Of a stretch of DNA of 64,000 nt, positions 43,275-51,967 are shown piece after piece (within the stretch, counting starts at the first letter, position 1; each line of letters starts with the position of its first letter). Made by a program: the position numbers and the translations under genes. Where the stretch lies: the NCBI GenBank assembly GCA_934101645.1, contig CAKORX010000004.1, positions 1 to 64,000 of the forward strand, given 5' to 3'. The notes under the pieces are model-generated. The model did no database searches. It was not told the DNA's origin and saw only the letters and a program-made list of their open reading frames with translations. This stretch comes from an uncultured Bacilli bacterium. Lineage in GTDB: Bacteria > Bacillota_I > Bacilli_A > RF39 > UBA660.

Positions 43275-44568
43275 ATAGTGAGTCAATAATTTCACTTTGT
43301 TCCTTTTTTAGATTTTCTTCATCTTTTTCTATTTCTTTACCTAAGAAGGCATTTCTTATTTCAACATCATCACTACCAAAGTCAGTATCTAAATCTATAA
43401 CTTTAACTATTTCTTCGATTGTGGATGTACCATTAATAACTTTCATAAGACCATCTTCTAAAAGGGTACGAGTACTATCTTTGTTATAAACTAAATTTCT
43501 AAGTTCATCTTTACGAACATTATTAATAATTGCATCTCTTATATCTTGATTAAGAAGTAATACTTCATGAAGAGCGGCTCTTCCTTTATATCCATTAAAA
43601 CATTCATCACAGCCAACAGCTTCATATATTGCAGGAACATCTATATCCAAAACCTTTTTAAATAAGTTTTTTTCATACGCAGTAGTGGGTCTTGATTTAC
43701 GACATTTAGGACATAATTTTTTTACAAGTCTTTGAGAAATTATAGCAGTAAGAGCAGAACCTAATAAATATCTTTCTACATCCATATCAAGTAATCTTTC
43801 AATAGTATTAAGTGAATTATTTGTATGGATTGTTGAAAGTACTAAGTGGCCAGTAATAGAGGCACGTACGGCAATTCTTGCAGTTTCATCATCACGAATT
43901 TCTCCGATCATTATAGTATCTGGGTCTTGACGAAGGATACTACGAAGTGTTGTATTAAAGTCTAAACCAATTTCACTCATAACTTGTACTTGGTTTAAAC
44001 CTTTCATTTTCATTTCTACGGGGTCTTCAACAGTAATAATATTCGTTTCTGGAGTATTTAATAGTTGTAACATTGAGTAAACTGTTGTACTTTTTCCTGA
44101 ACCTGTAGCACCAGTAACTAAGATAATTCCGTTTGGAGCAGTAAGCGCAGTTTTAACTTTTTCATAGTTAGCATCAGAGAAACCTAAAGTTTCAAGACCC
44201 GCTAAACTCATTGAATAATCTAGTATTCTTATAACTATTTTTTCACCATGAATGGTAGGTAGGGAAGATACACGAAGGTCTAATTGTTTACCATCATCAA
44301 GTCTTTTAATAGCTCCGTCTTGGGGAAGTCTTGATTCAGTAATATTCATACCACTTATAATTTTTACTCTTGTTGTTAAATTCTTTTTTACAGAATCTGG
44401 TATTTTACAATAATCATGTAGTTCACCATCTATTCTAATTCTTACATTTATTCCTTTTTCTGCAGGGTCGAAATGAATATCGGAAACACCTTTTTTAATA
44501 GCATCTTCGATTATTTCATTAACTATTTCTACAACTGGTTTATTATCATAATCAAATTCTCTAAACAT
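43273..44568 (-). CDS. Type II/IV secretion ATPase (PilB/GspE/ComGA type)
   Basis: 431 residues. Marks: DIHFDPAEKGINVRIRIDGEL (N2 domain), Walker A GATGSGKSTTVY, Asp box ITVEDPVEMKM, Walker B RQDPDTIMIGEIRDDETA, His box ASITGHLVLSTIHTN and a zinc cluster CPKCRKS ... CDECFNGYKGR. It powers assembly of type IV pili or pseudopili. It is a single gene on the minus strand, not in a pil/com operon; the prepilin at 32039 is the only other visible part of such a system. The roughly 60-residue C-terminal tail after the zinc region is acidic and Glu-rich. Confidence 0.94.
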   Translation of the reverse strand: MFREFDYDNKPVVEIVNEIIEDAIKKGVSDIHFDPAEKGINVRIRIDGELHDYCKIPDSVKKNLTTRVKIISGMNITESRLPQDGAIKRLDDGKQLDLRVSSLPTIHGEKIVIRILDYSMSLAGLETLGFSDANYEKVKTALTAPNGIILVTGATGSGKSTTVYSMLQLLNTPETNIITVEDPVEMKMKGLNQVQVMSEIGLDFNTTLRSILRQDPDTIMIGEIRDDETARIAVRASITGHLVLSTIHTNNSLNTIERLLDMDVERYLLGSALTAIISQRLVKKLCPKCRKSRPTTAYEKNLFKKVLDIDVPAIYEAVGCDECFNGYKGRAALHEVLLLNQDIRDAIINNVRKDELRNLVYNKDSTRTLLEDGLMKVINGTSTIEEIVKVIDLDTDFGSDDVEIRNAFLGKEIEKDEENLKKEQSEIIDSL

Positions 44569-44716
44569 AGTCTTATCACACTAGCCCTTTACTATAAATA
44601 ATTATATAATATTTTTATTTAATAAACAACTTAAAAAAATAAATTTTCATAAAAAAAATTATGGCTAATAATAACAAAATATTGTATACTAATAATGGAA
44701 GTAGGTTGATGTAAAA

Positions 44717-45742
44717 ATGAAAAAAGAAAATATTTATTTTATTGTTTTAGGAGTACTTTTTATTTTTACACCATTTTTTATAAAAATCTATTCCGTCTTT
44801 AAACTTATTGCGGTTCTTATTGGAATTATTTTAACCTCTATAGGTTTAATTGCTAATACGGATAATAAAATATATAAAGTTATGCTTTTTCCAATTATGC
44901 TTTTTGCTTTTACTTACTTGATTGATTATTATTCTTTTATAACGATTAAAAAGGTTCCTGTTATGGCAATTGAATATAAATCCTCTGATAAAGTAAGTAC
45001 TTATAATAGCCTTTTATATAGAGTTTATAAGTGCGATAAATCTTTAGTTTTAGATAAAAAATATAAAAAAAATTATGCTTGTGATAATAATGATGTTCTT
45101 CTTACAAACATAAATGATTTTTTAGAAAGCAATGCTTCATTAGTATATAGTAAAGAAAAAAATAAGTTTGTTCATTTAAAAGGAAAAATTAGTAAAATTA
45201 TCGGTGACAATTCTATTGAAATAAGTCCTTATGAAGGAAATATTGGTATAAATGGTTATGTAAGTTTTATTGACAATAAAAAAGTTGTTATAAAGGATAT
45301 TAAAGTAGATCCTTCGAAATACTATATTTTTGATGAAATCGAAGTTATTGGTTTAGTAAGTAGTTTTACTACCGAAGAAAATACAGAAATCATTTATTTA
45401 ACTAATGTAAAAATTATTGATAATCATTTATATGATGAATATGAAATAATGGTAAATAATAATAATTCTAAAGAACTTAGTAATATGCAAAATAATGTAT
45501 ATTATTTAGGAATAGAAAATATTTATTATAAATATGATAGCAATAATATTTATGATTTAAACTATATTTTATCTGACAAAAGAGAAAGCATTGATAATAT
45601 GGTAAGTGGAAAAGAATATAAACAAAATGAATCTATGGATAGAATTTATAATTTTGATTCTTTTAATATTGTAAGATGTGCAAATGAAAAAACCATTTTT
45701 GTAAATAAAAGCTATAAAATAAACGATGATATTTGTGAATAA
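44717..45742 (+). CDS. Membrane protein of unknown function upstream of mreC
   Basis: 341 residues: three membrane helices in the first 80 residues, then an extracytoplasmic domain of about 260 residues, beta-rich with two Cys near YKCDKS ... NYACDN and a terminal pair (IVRCANE ... DDICE). No family recognised. It starts the cluster mreC-mreD-spoIVFA-spoIVFB, separated from mreC by 29 bp, so an envelope role is suggested by position only. Confidence 0.65.
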   Translation: MKKENIYFIVLGVLFIFTPFFIKIYSVFKLIAVLIGIILTSIGLIANTDNKIYKVMLFPIMLFAFTYLIDYYSFITIKKVPVMAIEYKSSDKVSTYNSLLYRVYKCDKSLVLDKKYKKNYACDNNDVLLTNINDFLESNASLVYSKEKNKFVHLKGKISKIIGDNSIEISPYEGNIGINGYVSFIDNKKVVIKDIKVDPSKYYIFDEIEVIGLVSSFTTEENTEIIYLTNVKIIDNHLYDEYEIMVNNNNSKELSNMQNNVYYLGIENIYYKYDSNNIYDLNYILSDKRESIDNMVSGKEYKQNESMDRIYNFDSFNIVRCANEKTIFVNKSYKINDDICE

Positions 45743-45771
45743 TAAAAAGATAACTAGTAAATAATAAAAAT

Positions 45772-46398
45772 GTGAAAAGTTTTATTAAAAATAGTTATCT
45801 TTTTTTTCTTTTATTTGTGCTTCTTTTATCAAAGAATTTTATTTTTAGTTTATTTAAAAATAATGAGAAAATAAATTATGAATCAATGTACTCTTTATCT
45901 TTAGAAAAAGAAATTGAAAATATTTCTTTAGTAAAAAATTTTGAATATAAAGATGCTTTTACCTATGGAAAAATTTTTAATAGAAACATTTATTATGTAA
46001 AAAATGAAACGAAAGTAATCTGTGATACATCTTTAGTAAAAGTAGGGGATCTAGTCTTAAATGGAAACTATCTTATTGGTAAAGTTAAAAAAGTATTTAA
46101 GGGATTTGCTATTATCGAAAATATTAATAATAGTGATTTTATAATTCAGGGGAAAATAAATGATGAATATGTTATTGTAGAAAATAATAAAAATATTTTA
46201 TCATTTAAAACTTATAATAAATATGAAATAGGAAGCACCATATATGTATCTAACCTTATGGGGTACAATGAAAATATTATTATTGGAAAAATTATTAAAA
46301 ATGAAATTAATCCAAGTACTTTAGAAAATAATTATATTATAAAAACTAAAAATATGGATAATAATTATGTAGTTATTTTATCAAAGGATAATTTATGA
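45772..46398 (+). CDS. mreC: Cell-shape protein MreC
   Basis: 208 residues from GTG 45772. One N-terminal membrane helix (about 8-26), a short coiled segment and the two beta-barrel domains typical of MreC (DTSLVKVGDLVLNGNYLIGKVKKVFKGFAIIENI ... GSTIYVSNLMGYNENIIIGKI). Shorter than B. subtilis MreC (about 290), with a reduced coiled coil. MreC scaffolds the elongasome outside the membrane. Overlaps mreD by 4 bp. mreB is not in the window. Confidence 0.82.
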   Translation: MKSFIKNSYLFFLLFVLLLSKNFIFSLFKNNEKINYESMYSLSLEKEIENISLVKNFEYKDAFTYGKIFNRNIYYVKNETKVICDTSLVKVGDLVLNGNYLIGKVKKVFKGFAIIENINNSDFIIQGKINDEYVIVENNKNILSFKTYNKYEIGSTIYVSNLMGYNENIIIGKIIKNEINPSTLENNYIIKTKNMDNNYVVILSKDNL

Positions 46399-46730
46399 TA
46401 CTGGATATTATTACATATAATTATACAAACTATTATAGTTTTTTCTTTTTAAATTATTTAAATAAAAAAAATATTTATTTTATTATTTTTATAGGCTTAT
46501 TAATTGATAATCTATTTTTAAATACCTACTTTATAATTACTCTAATTTTACTTATTTTATATTTTTTAGATAAATTTATAAAACCCTATTATTTAAAAAA
46601 TGTGATTAATTATATAGTTTTTTTGTTTTTACTTAGCCTCATATTTAATGTAAGTTTTTTTCATTTGCTTAAAAATAGCATAATTTTACAATTAACAAGT
46701 ATTATGCTTTATAAAAATTCATATAATTAA
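46395..46730 (+). CDS. mreD: MreD-like membrane protein
   Basis: 111 residues, three to four hydrophobic helices and very few charged residues. The assignment rests mainly on position directly after mreC and before spoIVFA, as in B. subtilis; the sequence itself (GLLIDNLFLNTYFIITLILLILY) loosely fits MreD but is shorter than usual (about 165). Confidence 0.65.
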   Translation: MILDIITYNYTNYYSFFFLNYLNKKNIYFIIFIGLLIDNLFLNTYFIITLILLILYFLDKFIKPYYLKNVINYIVFLFLLSLIFNVSFFHLLKNSIILQLTSIMLYKNSYN

Positions 46731-46732
46731 GT

Positions 46733-47317
46733 ATGGAAAATAATGATTATGAAATTTTAAATGATTATTTAAACGAGGATAATAAATCTAAAAAATATTT
46801 TAAAAATTTTATAAACCGAATATTAATATCTTTAGTAATTTTAATTATTAGTTTAATTTTTGTAAAAATTAGTGATAAAAATAAAAGTTTATTTAAAAAA
46901 TATGTTTTTGGTGAGACGTTTAAGTTTTCAGCTTTTAATAAATTTTATGAAAAATATTTTGGTACTGTTTTAGGAGAAAATAAAACGCAAACTATGTTTA
47001 ATGAAATTAACTATAGTGAAAGCACGCCTTATTTAAATGGTATTAAAATAAAAAATGCAAATCAAAGTGTTCCAGCTTTAACTGGTGGTGTAGTAATATT
47101 TTCTGGTGCTAAAGAAGGATATGGAAATACGATTATTATACAAGGCAGTGATGGCTTTGATATTTGGTATGGTAATTTAGAAAACGTAAATGTTAAAATA
47201 TATGATTATGTAAGTGAAAATAGTCTAATTGGATCATCTTTAGAAAATCTTTATTTAGTAATTACTAAAGATAATAAATATTATACTTATGAAGAATATA
47301 TTCAAGATAAAAATTAA
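46733..47317 (+). CDS. spoIVFA: SpoIVFA-like protein with degenerate LytM domain
   Basis: 194 residues: a cytoplasmic start of about 35 residues, one membrane helix (about 28-48) and an outer M23/LytM-like domain (VPALTGGVVIFSGAKEGYGNTIIIQGSDGFDIWYGNLENVNV). The zinc-binding His residues of active LytM enzymes are absent, as in SpoIVFA, which is a regulator rather than an enzyme. In Bacilli it holds SpoIVFB inactive until cut by SpoIVB. It overlaps spoIVFB by 29 bp. Confidence 0.82.
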   Translation: MENNDYEILNDYLNEDNKSKKYFKNFINRILISLVILIISLIFVKISDKNKSLFKKYVFGETFKFSAFNKFYEKYFGTVLGENKTQTMFNEINYSESTPYLNGIKIKNANQSVPALTGGVVIFSGAKEGYGNTIIIQGSDGFDIWYGNLENVNVKIYDYVSENSLIGSSLENLYLVITKDNKYYTYEEYIQDKN

Positions 47318-48017
47318 TTATTTAACATGGTATTTTTTATTTATTCTTTTTTTATGTGGTTATATAAAAAAGGGAATAATTATTTTTTTAATTATTCTAT
47401 TTCATGAACTCGGACATGTATTTATTGCAAAACTTTTTAAATATAAAATTATTTCTATTGAAATTTTTCCTTTTGGCGGCGTTAGTAAAATAGATAAACC
47501 TTTAAATGAAAGGTTTTTACCAGATTTTTTAATTGCCATTATGGGAGTGACTTTTCAAAGTATTTTGTTTTTAATATTTAAAAGTCCTGAATTTATTAAA
47601 ATTAATCTTTACTTAATCCTATTTAATCTACTTCCCATAATACCTCTTGATGGATCAAAAATAGTATTTGAAATTTATGCTTATTTTTTTAACTATAAAA
47701 AATCCATTAAACTATATTATATTACGTCTTTTATATTTATTTTTTTATATTTTATATTAAATTTTAAGTATAGTTTAAATAATTACATGATTATAATTTT
47801 ATTCATTTATAAAACTATTGAAGTTGTTAAAAATAAAAATATATTTTATGAAAAATTTATTTTAGAAAAAATTTTTTATGATATAAATTATAAAAGATTT
47901 AAACAAATTAATGGGTTTAGTAATAAGTTTTATAAAAATTTAAAATACTATTATTTTATGCATGATAAAATTATTTCTGATAGAGAATATTTAAGGAAGC
48001 AATTGTTGACAAAGTAA
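47289..48017 (+). CDS. spoIVFB: SpoIVFB-type intramembrane metalloprotease
   Basis: 242 residues, about six membrane helices. Zinc motif HELGH in LIILFHELGHVFIAKLF and the second motif LFNLLPIIPLDGSKI (NxxPxxxxDG class) of M50 site-2 proteases. The C-terminus holds a cytoplasmic part of about 60 residues, in the place where SpoIVFB has its CBS domain but shorter. In B. subtilis it cleaves pro-sigma-K. Context spoIVFA-spoIVFB-rplU is the classical one. Confidence 0.9.
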   Translation: MKNIFKIKINYLTWYFLFILFLCGYIKKGIIIFLIILFHELGHVFIAKLFKYKIISIEIFPFGGVSKIDKPLNERFLPDFLIAIMGVTFQSILFLIFKSPEFIKINLYLILFNLLPIIPLDGSKIVFEIYAYFFNYKKSIKLYYITSFIFIFLYFILNFKYSLNNYMIIILFIYKTIEVVKNKNIFYEKFILEKIFYDINYKRFKQINGFSNKFYKNLKYYYFMHDKIISDREYLRKQLLTK

Positions 48018-48035
48018 GCATATTTTGGTAAAATC
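48007..48035 (+). promoter_or_regulatory. Promoter of the rplU operon
   Basis: TTGACA (48007-48012), 17-bp spacer, TAAAAT (48030-48035), lying across the end of spoIVFB. Confidence 0.7.
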
Positions 48036-48041
48036 TTATTG

Positions 48042-48118
48042 TTTTAAGTCATTTCATCCACTCTAAAAAGGTTTTAAAAAAGTATTTACTTACCTTAAAG
48101 GTGTGACTTATTAAAAGG
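48042..48118 (+). promoter_or_regulatory. Candidate L21 leader RNA
   Basis: TAAGTCA (48046-48052) pairs perfectly with TGACTTA (48105-48111), and inside it AAGGT (48069-48073) with ACCTT (48093-48097). This closed long-range structure directly before the rplU ribosome site fits the autoregulatory L21 leader known in Firmicutes. Identity not confirmed by covariance. Confidence 0.6.
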
Positions 48119-48128
48119 AGGAAAAGAA

Positions 48129-48428
48129 ATGAAAGCTATAATTAAAACTGGTGGAAAACAATATTATGTAGAATCAGGAAGTCGCATTTATATTGAAAAA
48201 TTAGATGCTGAAGCTGGTCAAAAAGTTGTTTTCGATGAAGTACTATTCGTAGATGGTAAAGTAGGAAGTCCATTTGTTAAAGGAGCTACTGTAGAGGCTG
48301 AAGTTATTAAAAATGGTCGTGGAAAGAAAATAAAAGTATTCCATTATCGTCCTAAAAAGAAATTCAGAAAGACTCAAGGCCATAGACAAGCTTATACTTT
48401 AGTTGAAATCAAAAAAATTAATGGTTAA
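48129..48428 (+). CDS. rplU: Ribosomal protein L21
   Basis: 99 residues, typical L21: MKAIIKTGGKQYYVESGSRI at the start, EVLFVDGKVGSPFVKGATVEAEV and KIKVFHYRPKKKFRKTQGHRQ at the end. SD AAAGGAGG. First gene of rplU-prp-rpmA, 2 bp before prp. Confidence 0.97.
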   Translation: MKAIIKTGGKQYYVESGSRIYIEKLDAEAGQKVVFDEVLFVDGKVGSPFVKGATVEAEVIKNGRGKKIKVFHYRPKKKFRKTQGHRQAYTLVEIKKING

Positions 48429-48430
48429 TT

Positions 48431-48727
48431 ATGATAAAAGTTATTAAAAATGGCAACTGTATAAAAATTTATGGTCATGCTGGGTTTGATACTTTTGGAA
48501 AAGATATAGTTTGTGCTAGCGTATCTAGCATAATATATACGACTGTTAATGGTCTTTATAGTATCAACGATAAAAGCATTAAGTTTTCAGATAATGATGA
48601 ATATATGGAAATATTAATTCTTTCATCTGATGATATTACAACAAAATTAATTACTAATATGTTAGAACTTTTAAAATCTTTAGCAAAAGATTATCCAAAA
48701 AATATTGAGGTAATTAATAAAAAATAA
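48431..48727 (+). CDS. prp: Ribosomal-processing cysteine protease Prp
   Basis: 98 residues. Active-site His in YGHAGFDTFG and Cys in DIVCASVSSIIYTTVNGL match the Prp (YsxB) family, which removes the N-terminal extension of L27. It lies between rplU and rpmA, and the L27 encoded next door has such an extension. No separate promoter seen. Confidence 0.94.
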   Translation: MIKVIKNGNCIKIYGHAGFDTFGKDIVCASVSSIIYTTVNGLYSINDKSIKFSDNDEYMEILILSSDDITTKLITNMLELLKSLAKDYPKNIEVINKK

Positions 48728-48746
48728 TAGTAAAGGAGAATTGATT

Positions 48747-49031
48747 ATGTTAATAATAAGTTTAAACATTCAAAGATTTGCTCACGTTAAGGCTCAAGGT
48801 TCTACTAAGAACAATCGTGATTCTGCAGGTCGTAGATTAGGTGCTAAACTTTCTGATGGACAAACTTGTAATGCAGGAAGTATCATTTACCGTCAAAGAG
48901 GAACTAAAATTTATCCAGGAAATAATGTTGGAATGGGTAAAGATCATACTTTATTTGCTAAAATTAGTGGCGTTGTTAAGTATGAAAGAATGGGTAAAGA
49001 TAAGAAAAAAGTATCTGTTTATGAAAAATAA
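48747..49031 (+). CDS. rpmA: Ribosomal protein L27 (with cleavable N-terminal extension)
   Basis: 94 residues from ATG 48747 with SD AAAGGAG (a TTG two codons upstream is in frame). The mature part is AHVKAQGSTKNNRDSAGRRLG onward. It is preceded by MLIISLNIQRF, matching the Prp-cleaved extension of Firmicutes L27 (S. aureus ends LNLQFF before Ala), here with RF at the cut site. L27 reaches into the peptidyl-transferase centre, so removal is needed for function. Confidence 0.95.
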   Translation: MLIISLNIQRFAHVKAQGSTKNNRDSAGRRLGAKLSDGQTCNAGSIIYRQRGTKIYPGNNVGMGKDHTLFAKISGVVKYERMGKDKKKVSVYEK

Positions 49032-49052
49032 TGCCTTAGGGCATTTTTTTTA
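49030..49052 (+). terminator. Terminator between rpmA and obg
   Basis: AATGCC (49030-49035), loop TTAG, GGCATT (49040-49045), then a T run. Confidence 0.75.
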
Positions 49053-49075
49053 AATCAAGAGAAAGGGAAATATTT

Positions 49076-50350
49076 ATGTTTGTTGATGAAGTAAAAATTA
49101 AATTAATTGCTGGTAATGGTGGAAGTGGTTGTACTTCTTTTAGAAGAGAAAAATTTGTACCTATGGGTGGACCCGATGGTGGAAATGGTGGAAGAGGCAG
49201 TAATATTGTTTTTGTAGGTGACAAATCACTTAAAACTTTAGTGGACTTAAAATATAAAAAAATAATTAAAGGCTCTAAAGGCGAAAATGGTATGGGTTCT
49301 AATCGTTATGGCAAAAATAGTGAAGATGTTATTATTAAAGTGCCACTTGGAACAATTATTTATGATGATGATACTTCTTTAGTTGTGTGTGATATTACAA
49401 AAGATGGTCAAAGTGTTATAGTAGCCCATGGTGGACGAGGTGGAAGAGGAAATAAATCCTTTGCTACTCATGAAAATCCTGCTCCAAAATTTTCTGAAAA
49501 TGGCGAAGAAGGAGAAATTAGATATTTAAGATGTGAACTTAAAGTTTTAGCAGATGTTGGTATTGTAGGACTACCAAGTGCTGGAAAAAGTACATTTTTA
49601 TCAGTTATTAGTAGTGCAAAACCTAAAATTGCTAGTTACCACTTTACTACTTTATCTCCAAATTTAGGCGTAGTAAAATTAAATGATTCTTCATCATTTG
49701 TAGTAGCAGATCTTCCTGGGTTAATTGAAGGAGCAAGTGAAGGCGTGGGTCTTGGAATTAAATTTTTGAGACATGCTGATAGATGTAAAATTTTACTTCA
49801 TATGGTAAATATGTCTTCTTTAGAGGGAAATGATCCAATAAATGATTATAAAGTTATAAGAAACGAAATTGAAAAATATTCAAAGAAACTTGCAAATAAA
49901 ATAGAAATTGTTGCTGCAAGTAAAATGGATATGCCTGATGCTAAAGATAATTTAGAAAAATTTAAAAAGGCTTATCCAAATATTTTAGTATATCCAATTT
50001 GCTCACTAACAATGAGTGGAGTAAACGAACTTTTAAATAATATTGGTAAGGTTTTAGAAACAGCTCAAGAAGAAAATCTTTTTGATGAAAATGAGTTTGA
50101 AGAAGAAGTTTATATTAAATTTAAAAAAGAAAAGCCATATACCATTACAAAAGAAAATGATATATGGGTAATTAGAGGCAAAGAAATCGAAAGAATATTT
50201 AAAATGACAAAATTTGAAGAAGACGAAGGTGCAATGCGCTTTGCCAGAATTTTAAAAGCAATGGGCGTTGAAGATGAACTTGCATCTCTAGGCGCAAAAA
50301 GTGGCGATGATGTTGCCATTAATGATTATTTATTTACTTATAAAGGTTAG
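49076..50350 (+). CDS. obg: GTPase Obg (CgtA)
   Basis: 424 residues: glycine-rich Obg fold (AGNGGSGCTSFRREKFVPMGGPDGGNGGRG), G domain with GLPSAGKSTFLS, DLPGLIEGASEGVGLG and the OCT-type C-terminal domain (about 345-424, DIWVIRGKEIERIF). It acts in 50S assembly and stress signalling. Its 3' end overlaps the convergent DUF192 gene by 21 bp. Confidence 0.97.
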   Translation: MFVDEVKIKLIAGNGGSGCTSFRREKFVPMGGPDGGNGGRGSNIVFVGDKSLKTLVDLKYKKIIKGSKGENGMGSNRYGKNSEDVIIKVPLGTIIYDDDTSLVVCDITKDGQSVIVAHGGRGGRGNKSFATHENPAPKFSENGEEGEIRYLRCELKVLADVGIVGLPSAGKSTFLSVISSAKPKIASYHFTTLSPNLGVVKLNDSSSFVVADLPGLIEGASEGVGLGIKFLRHADRCKILLHMVNMSSLEGNDPINDYKVIRNEIEKYSKKLANKIEIVAASKMDMPDAKDNLEKFKKAYPNILVYPICSLTMSGVNELLNNIGKVLETAQEENLFDENEFEEEVYIKFKKEKPYTITKENDIWVIRGKEIERIFKMTKFEEDEGAMRFARILKAMGVEDELASLGAKSGDDVAINDYLFTYKG

Positions 50351-50662
50351 TTTTTCCCCGATAACAAGTTTTTTAGCTTTAAATGCAGGCATTTCTATAA
50401 TGCTTGTATTTTTTATTTTATTATTAACTGTAACTATTTTATTTTTAGGAATATTTAATGCTTTAAAAATAACAACATCATGTTTATCAATTGCTACAAC
50501 ATCAATATTTTCTTTCATGAAAAAAGTGTGTATACTATTTGTCCTTTTAAATAAAAGGGCATGTTTAATGTTTGTTTTACCCATGTAGCCCATTAATTTT
50601 TTAAAGAAAGTTTTAGCTTCATAAACTTTTATATATTCATCATTATTAATTTTTAGTATCAT
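50330..50662 (-). CDS. DUF192 family protein
   Basis: 110 residues from the ATG at 50662 (minus strand) with AGGGTG upstream; a GTG three codons earlier is in frame. The pattern KTFFKKLMGYMGK ... ALLFKRTNSIHTFFMKENIDVVAIDKHDVVI is the DUF192/COG1430 family. No signal peptide here, so it is cytosolic, while many family members are secreted. Function unknown. Convergent to obg. Confidence 0.85.
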   Translation of the reverse strand: MILKINNDEYIKVYEAKTFFKKLMGYMGKTNIKHALLFKRTNSIHTFFMKENIDVVAIDKHDVVIFKALNIPKNKIVTVNNKIKNTSIIEMPAFKAKKLVIGEKLTFISK

Positions 50663-50737
50663 ACTTTTCACCCTAATAAAATAATATCAAATTATTATAA
50701 AAAAATGTATAATTTTTTAAAAATATTTTTTAATTTA

Positions 50738-50766
50738 TTGACTAAAATGTAAAAATATTATATGAT
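50738..50766 (+). promoter_or_regulatory. Promoter of the 317-residue SipW-signal protein gene
   Basis: TTGACT (50738-50743), 17-bp spacer, TATGAT (50761-50766); GAAGGGAG lies before the ATG at 50794. Confidence 0.75.
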
Positions 50767-50793
50767 AAATCTGATAATAGAAGGGAGATTAAA

Positions 50794-51747
50794 ATGAACG
50801 AGGAATCAAATAAAAATAATGTAGTTCTTCTTACAGTCATTGCAATTGTTACTATGCTAGTTGTCGTAGTAGGAGCAACATTTGCATATTTAGCAAGCCG
50901 TATTGATGGAAAGGGTCAAAGTAATATTAACGTTACAACAAATGTGTCAAGTGATTTATTTTTAATTGACGCTGGTAGTGAAATTGATATTTTAGCTACT
51001 GAAGAAAATTTTGGACAAGAACAAGCTCAAAATAAAGAAGATCTTTCATCAGAAACAAAAGGAAGTATTACATATCAAACATCATCAGAAAGCGAAGTTA
51101 CAAGAAAGTATAAAATTTCATTAAATGTATCTGAAAATAATATGGAATATACTTCAGGTGTATGTTATTCAAAAACTACTCCAAATGAACTTGGCGAAAG
51201 TGAATGCGGTGAAGGAAATATTTGGGCAACAACTGATGGTATTAATTATGCATGTTATCCAAAAGGAACACCAAATTCAAATACTGATTTATACTCTTGT
51301 ACTGCAAGTAATACTTATATTTGGACTACAGAAAAAGTTGCTGAACTTGTATTAGATTTTTATAAAGCTGATACTTCTGTTACAAAAGACAATTGTAATA
51401 CTGGAAAATGTTATGACTCTAGTAGAAAACTTGTTTCTTCAGCAACAACAAAAAGTGCTTGTGATGATTTAGATGGTAGTAGTTGGGTAACTGATTATTA
51501 TGATGATAGTACAAGTAGATGCTATGTTCTTCAAGATTCATTTGATATTACTACTGAACCAAATGAATCAACAAAAGTTTTATTAGATGAAACATCTATA
51601 ACTACATCTAAAGCAATTGGTAAAATTAATGAATATTATATGGCTAGAGTAACACTTAGAAATTTAATGCACAACCAAATTCAAAATGGTCAAAAGAAAT
51701 TCGTTGCTAATATTGAATATACTCAAGTACTAGACGTACAACCTTAA
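50794..51747 (+). CDS. SipW-signal secreted protein
   Basis: 317 residues. N-terminal helix VVLLTVIAIVTMLVVVVGATFAYLASR has the GATFAY core of SipW substrates. The mature protein is Ser/Thr/Asn-rich with eight cysteines, several in a middle insertion (SGVCYSKTTPNELGESECG, NYACYPKG, DLYSCTAS, TGKCYDSS, KSACDDLD, SRCYVLQ). It does not show the YYF(R/N)GAV domain of its relatives. It ends MHNQIQNGQKKFVANIEYTQVL. Monocistronic between a promoter and a strong terminator. Possibly a fibre-type surface protein; role unknown. Confidence 0.82.
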   Translation: MNEESNKNNVVLLTVIAIVTMLVVVVGATFAYLASRIDGKGQSNINVTTNVSSDLFLIDAGSEIDILATEENFGQEQAQNKEDLSSETKGSITYQTSSESEVTRKYKISLNVSENNMEYTSGVCYSKTTPNELGESECGEGNIWATTDGINYACYPKGTPNSNTDLYSCTASNTYIWTTEKVAELVLDFYKADTSVTKDNCNTGKCYDSSRKLVSSATTKSACDDLDGSSWVTDYYDDSTSRCYVLQDSFDITTEPNESTKVLLDETSITTSKAIGKINEYYMARVTLRNLMHNQIQNGQKKFVANIEYTQVLDVQP

Positions 51748-51753
51748 TAAATT

Positions 51754-51782
51754 ACATCTAACAAATGTTAGATGTTTTTTTA
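51754..51782 (+). terminator. Strong terminator after the SipW-signal gene
   Basis: ACATCTAAC (51754-51762), loop AAAT, GTTAGATGT (51767-51775), then TTTTTTT. Confidence 0.9.
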
Positions 51783-51807
51783 TTATTTATTAATATTTTT
51801 TATGTTA

Positions 51808-51925
51808 TGATGAATATGTAAGGAAAACTTACATAAATTAAAAAAGGAAGCATTCGCTTTTGCTTGGCGAGCGCTACCATGTGTGGATAGCGCTTATATT
51901 AAATTATAATATAAGCACTTTTTAT
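51808..51925 (+). ncRNA. Candidate structured RNA upstream of hrcA
   Basis: A gene-free stretch with three hairpins. ATGTAAG/CTTACAT (51816-51822, 51828-51834). GCGCTA-CCA/TGG-TAGCGC (51871-51893), unusually GC-rich for this genome. GCTTATATT/AATATAAGC (51892-51900, 51908-51916) followed by ACTTTTTATTT, an intrinsic terminator. The second and third stems share two bases, so they partly compete. TATGAT upstream (about 51803-51810 region) is a weak -10. No known family recognised. Confidence 0.5.
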
Positions 51926-51967
51926 TTGACCAAAAGGTGCAGTATGATGATACTTAAAATCAAAATG

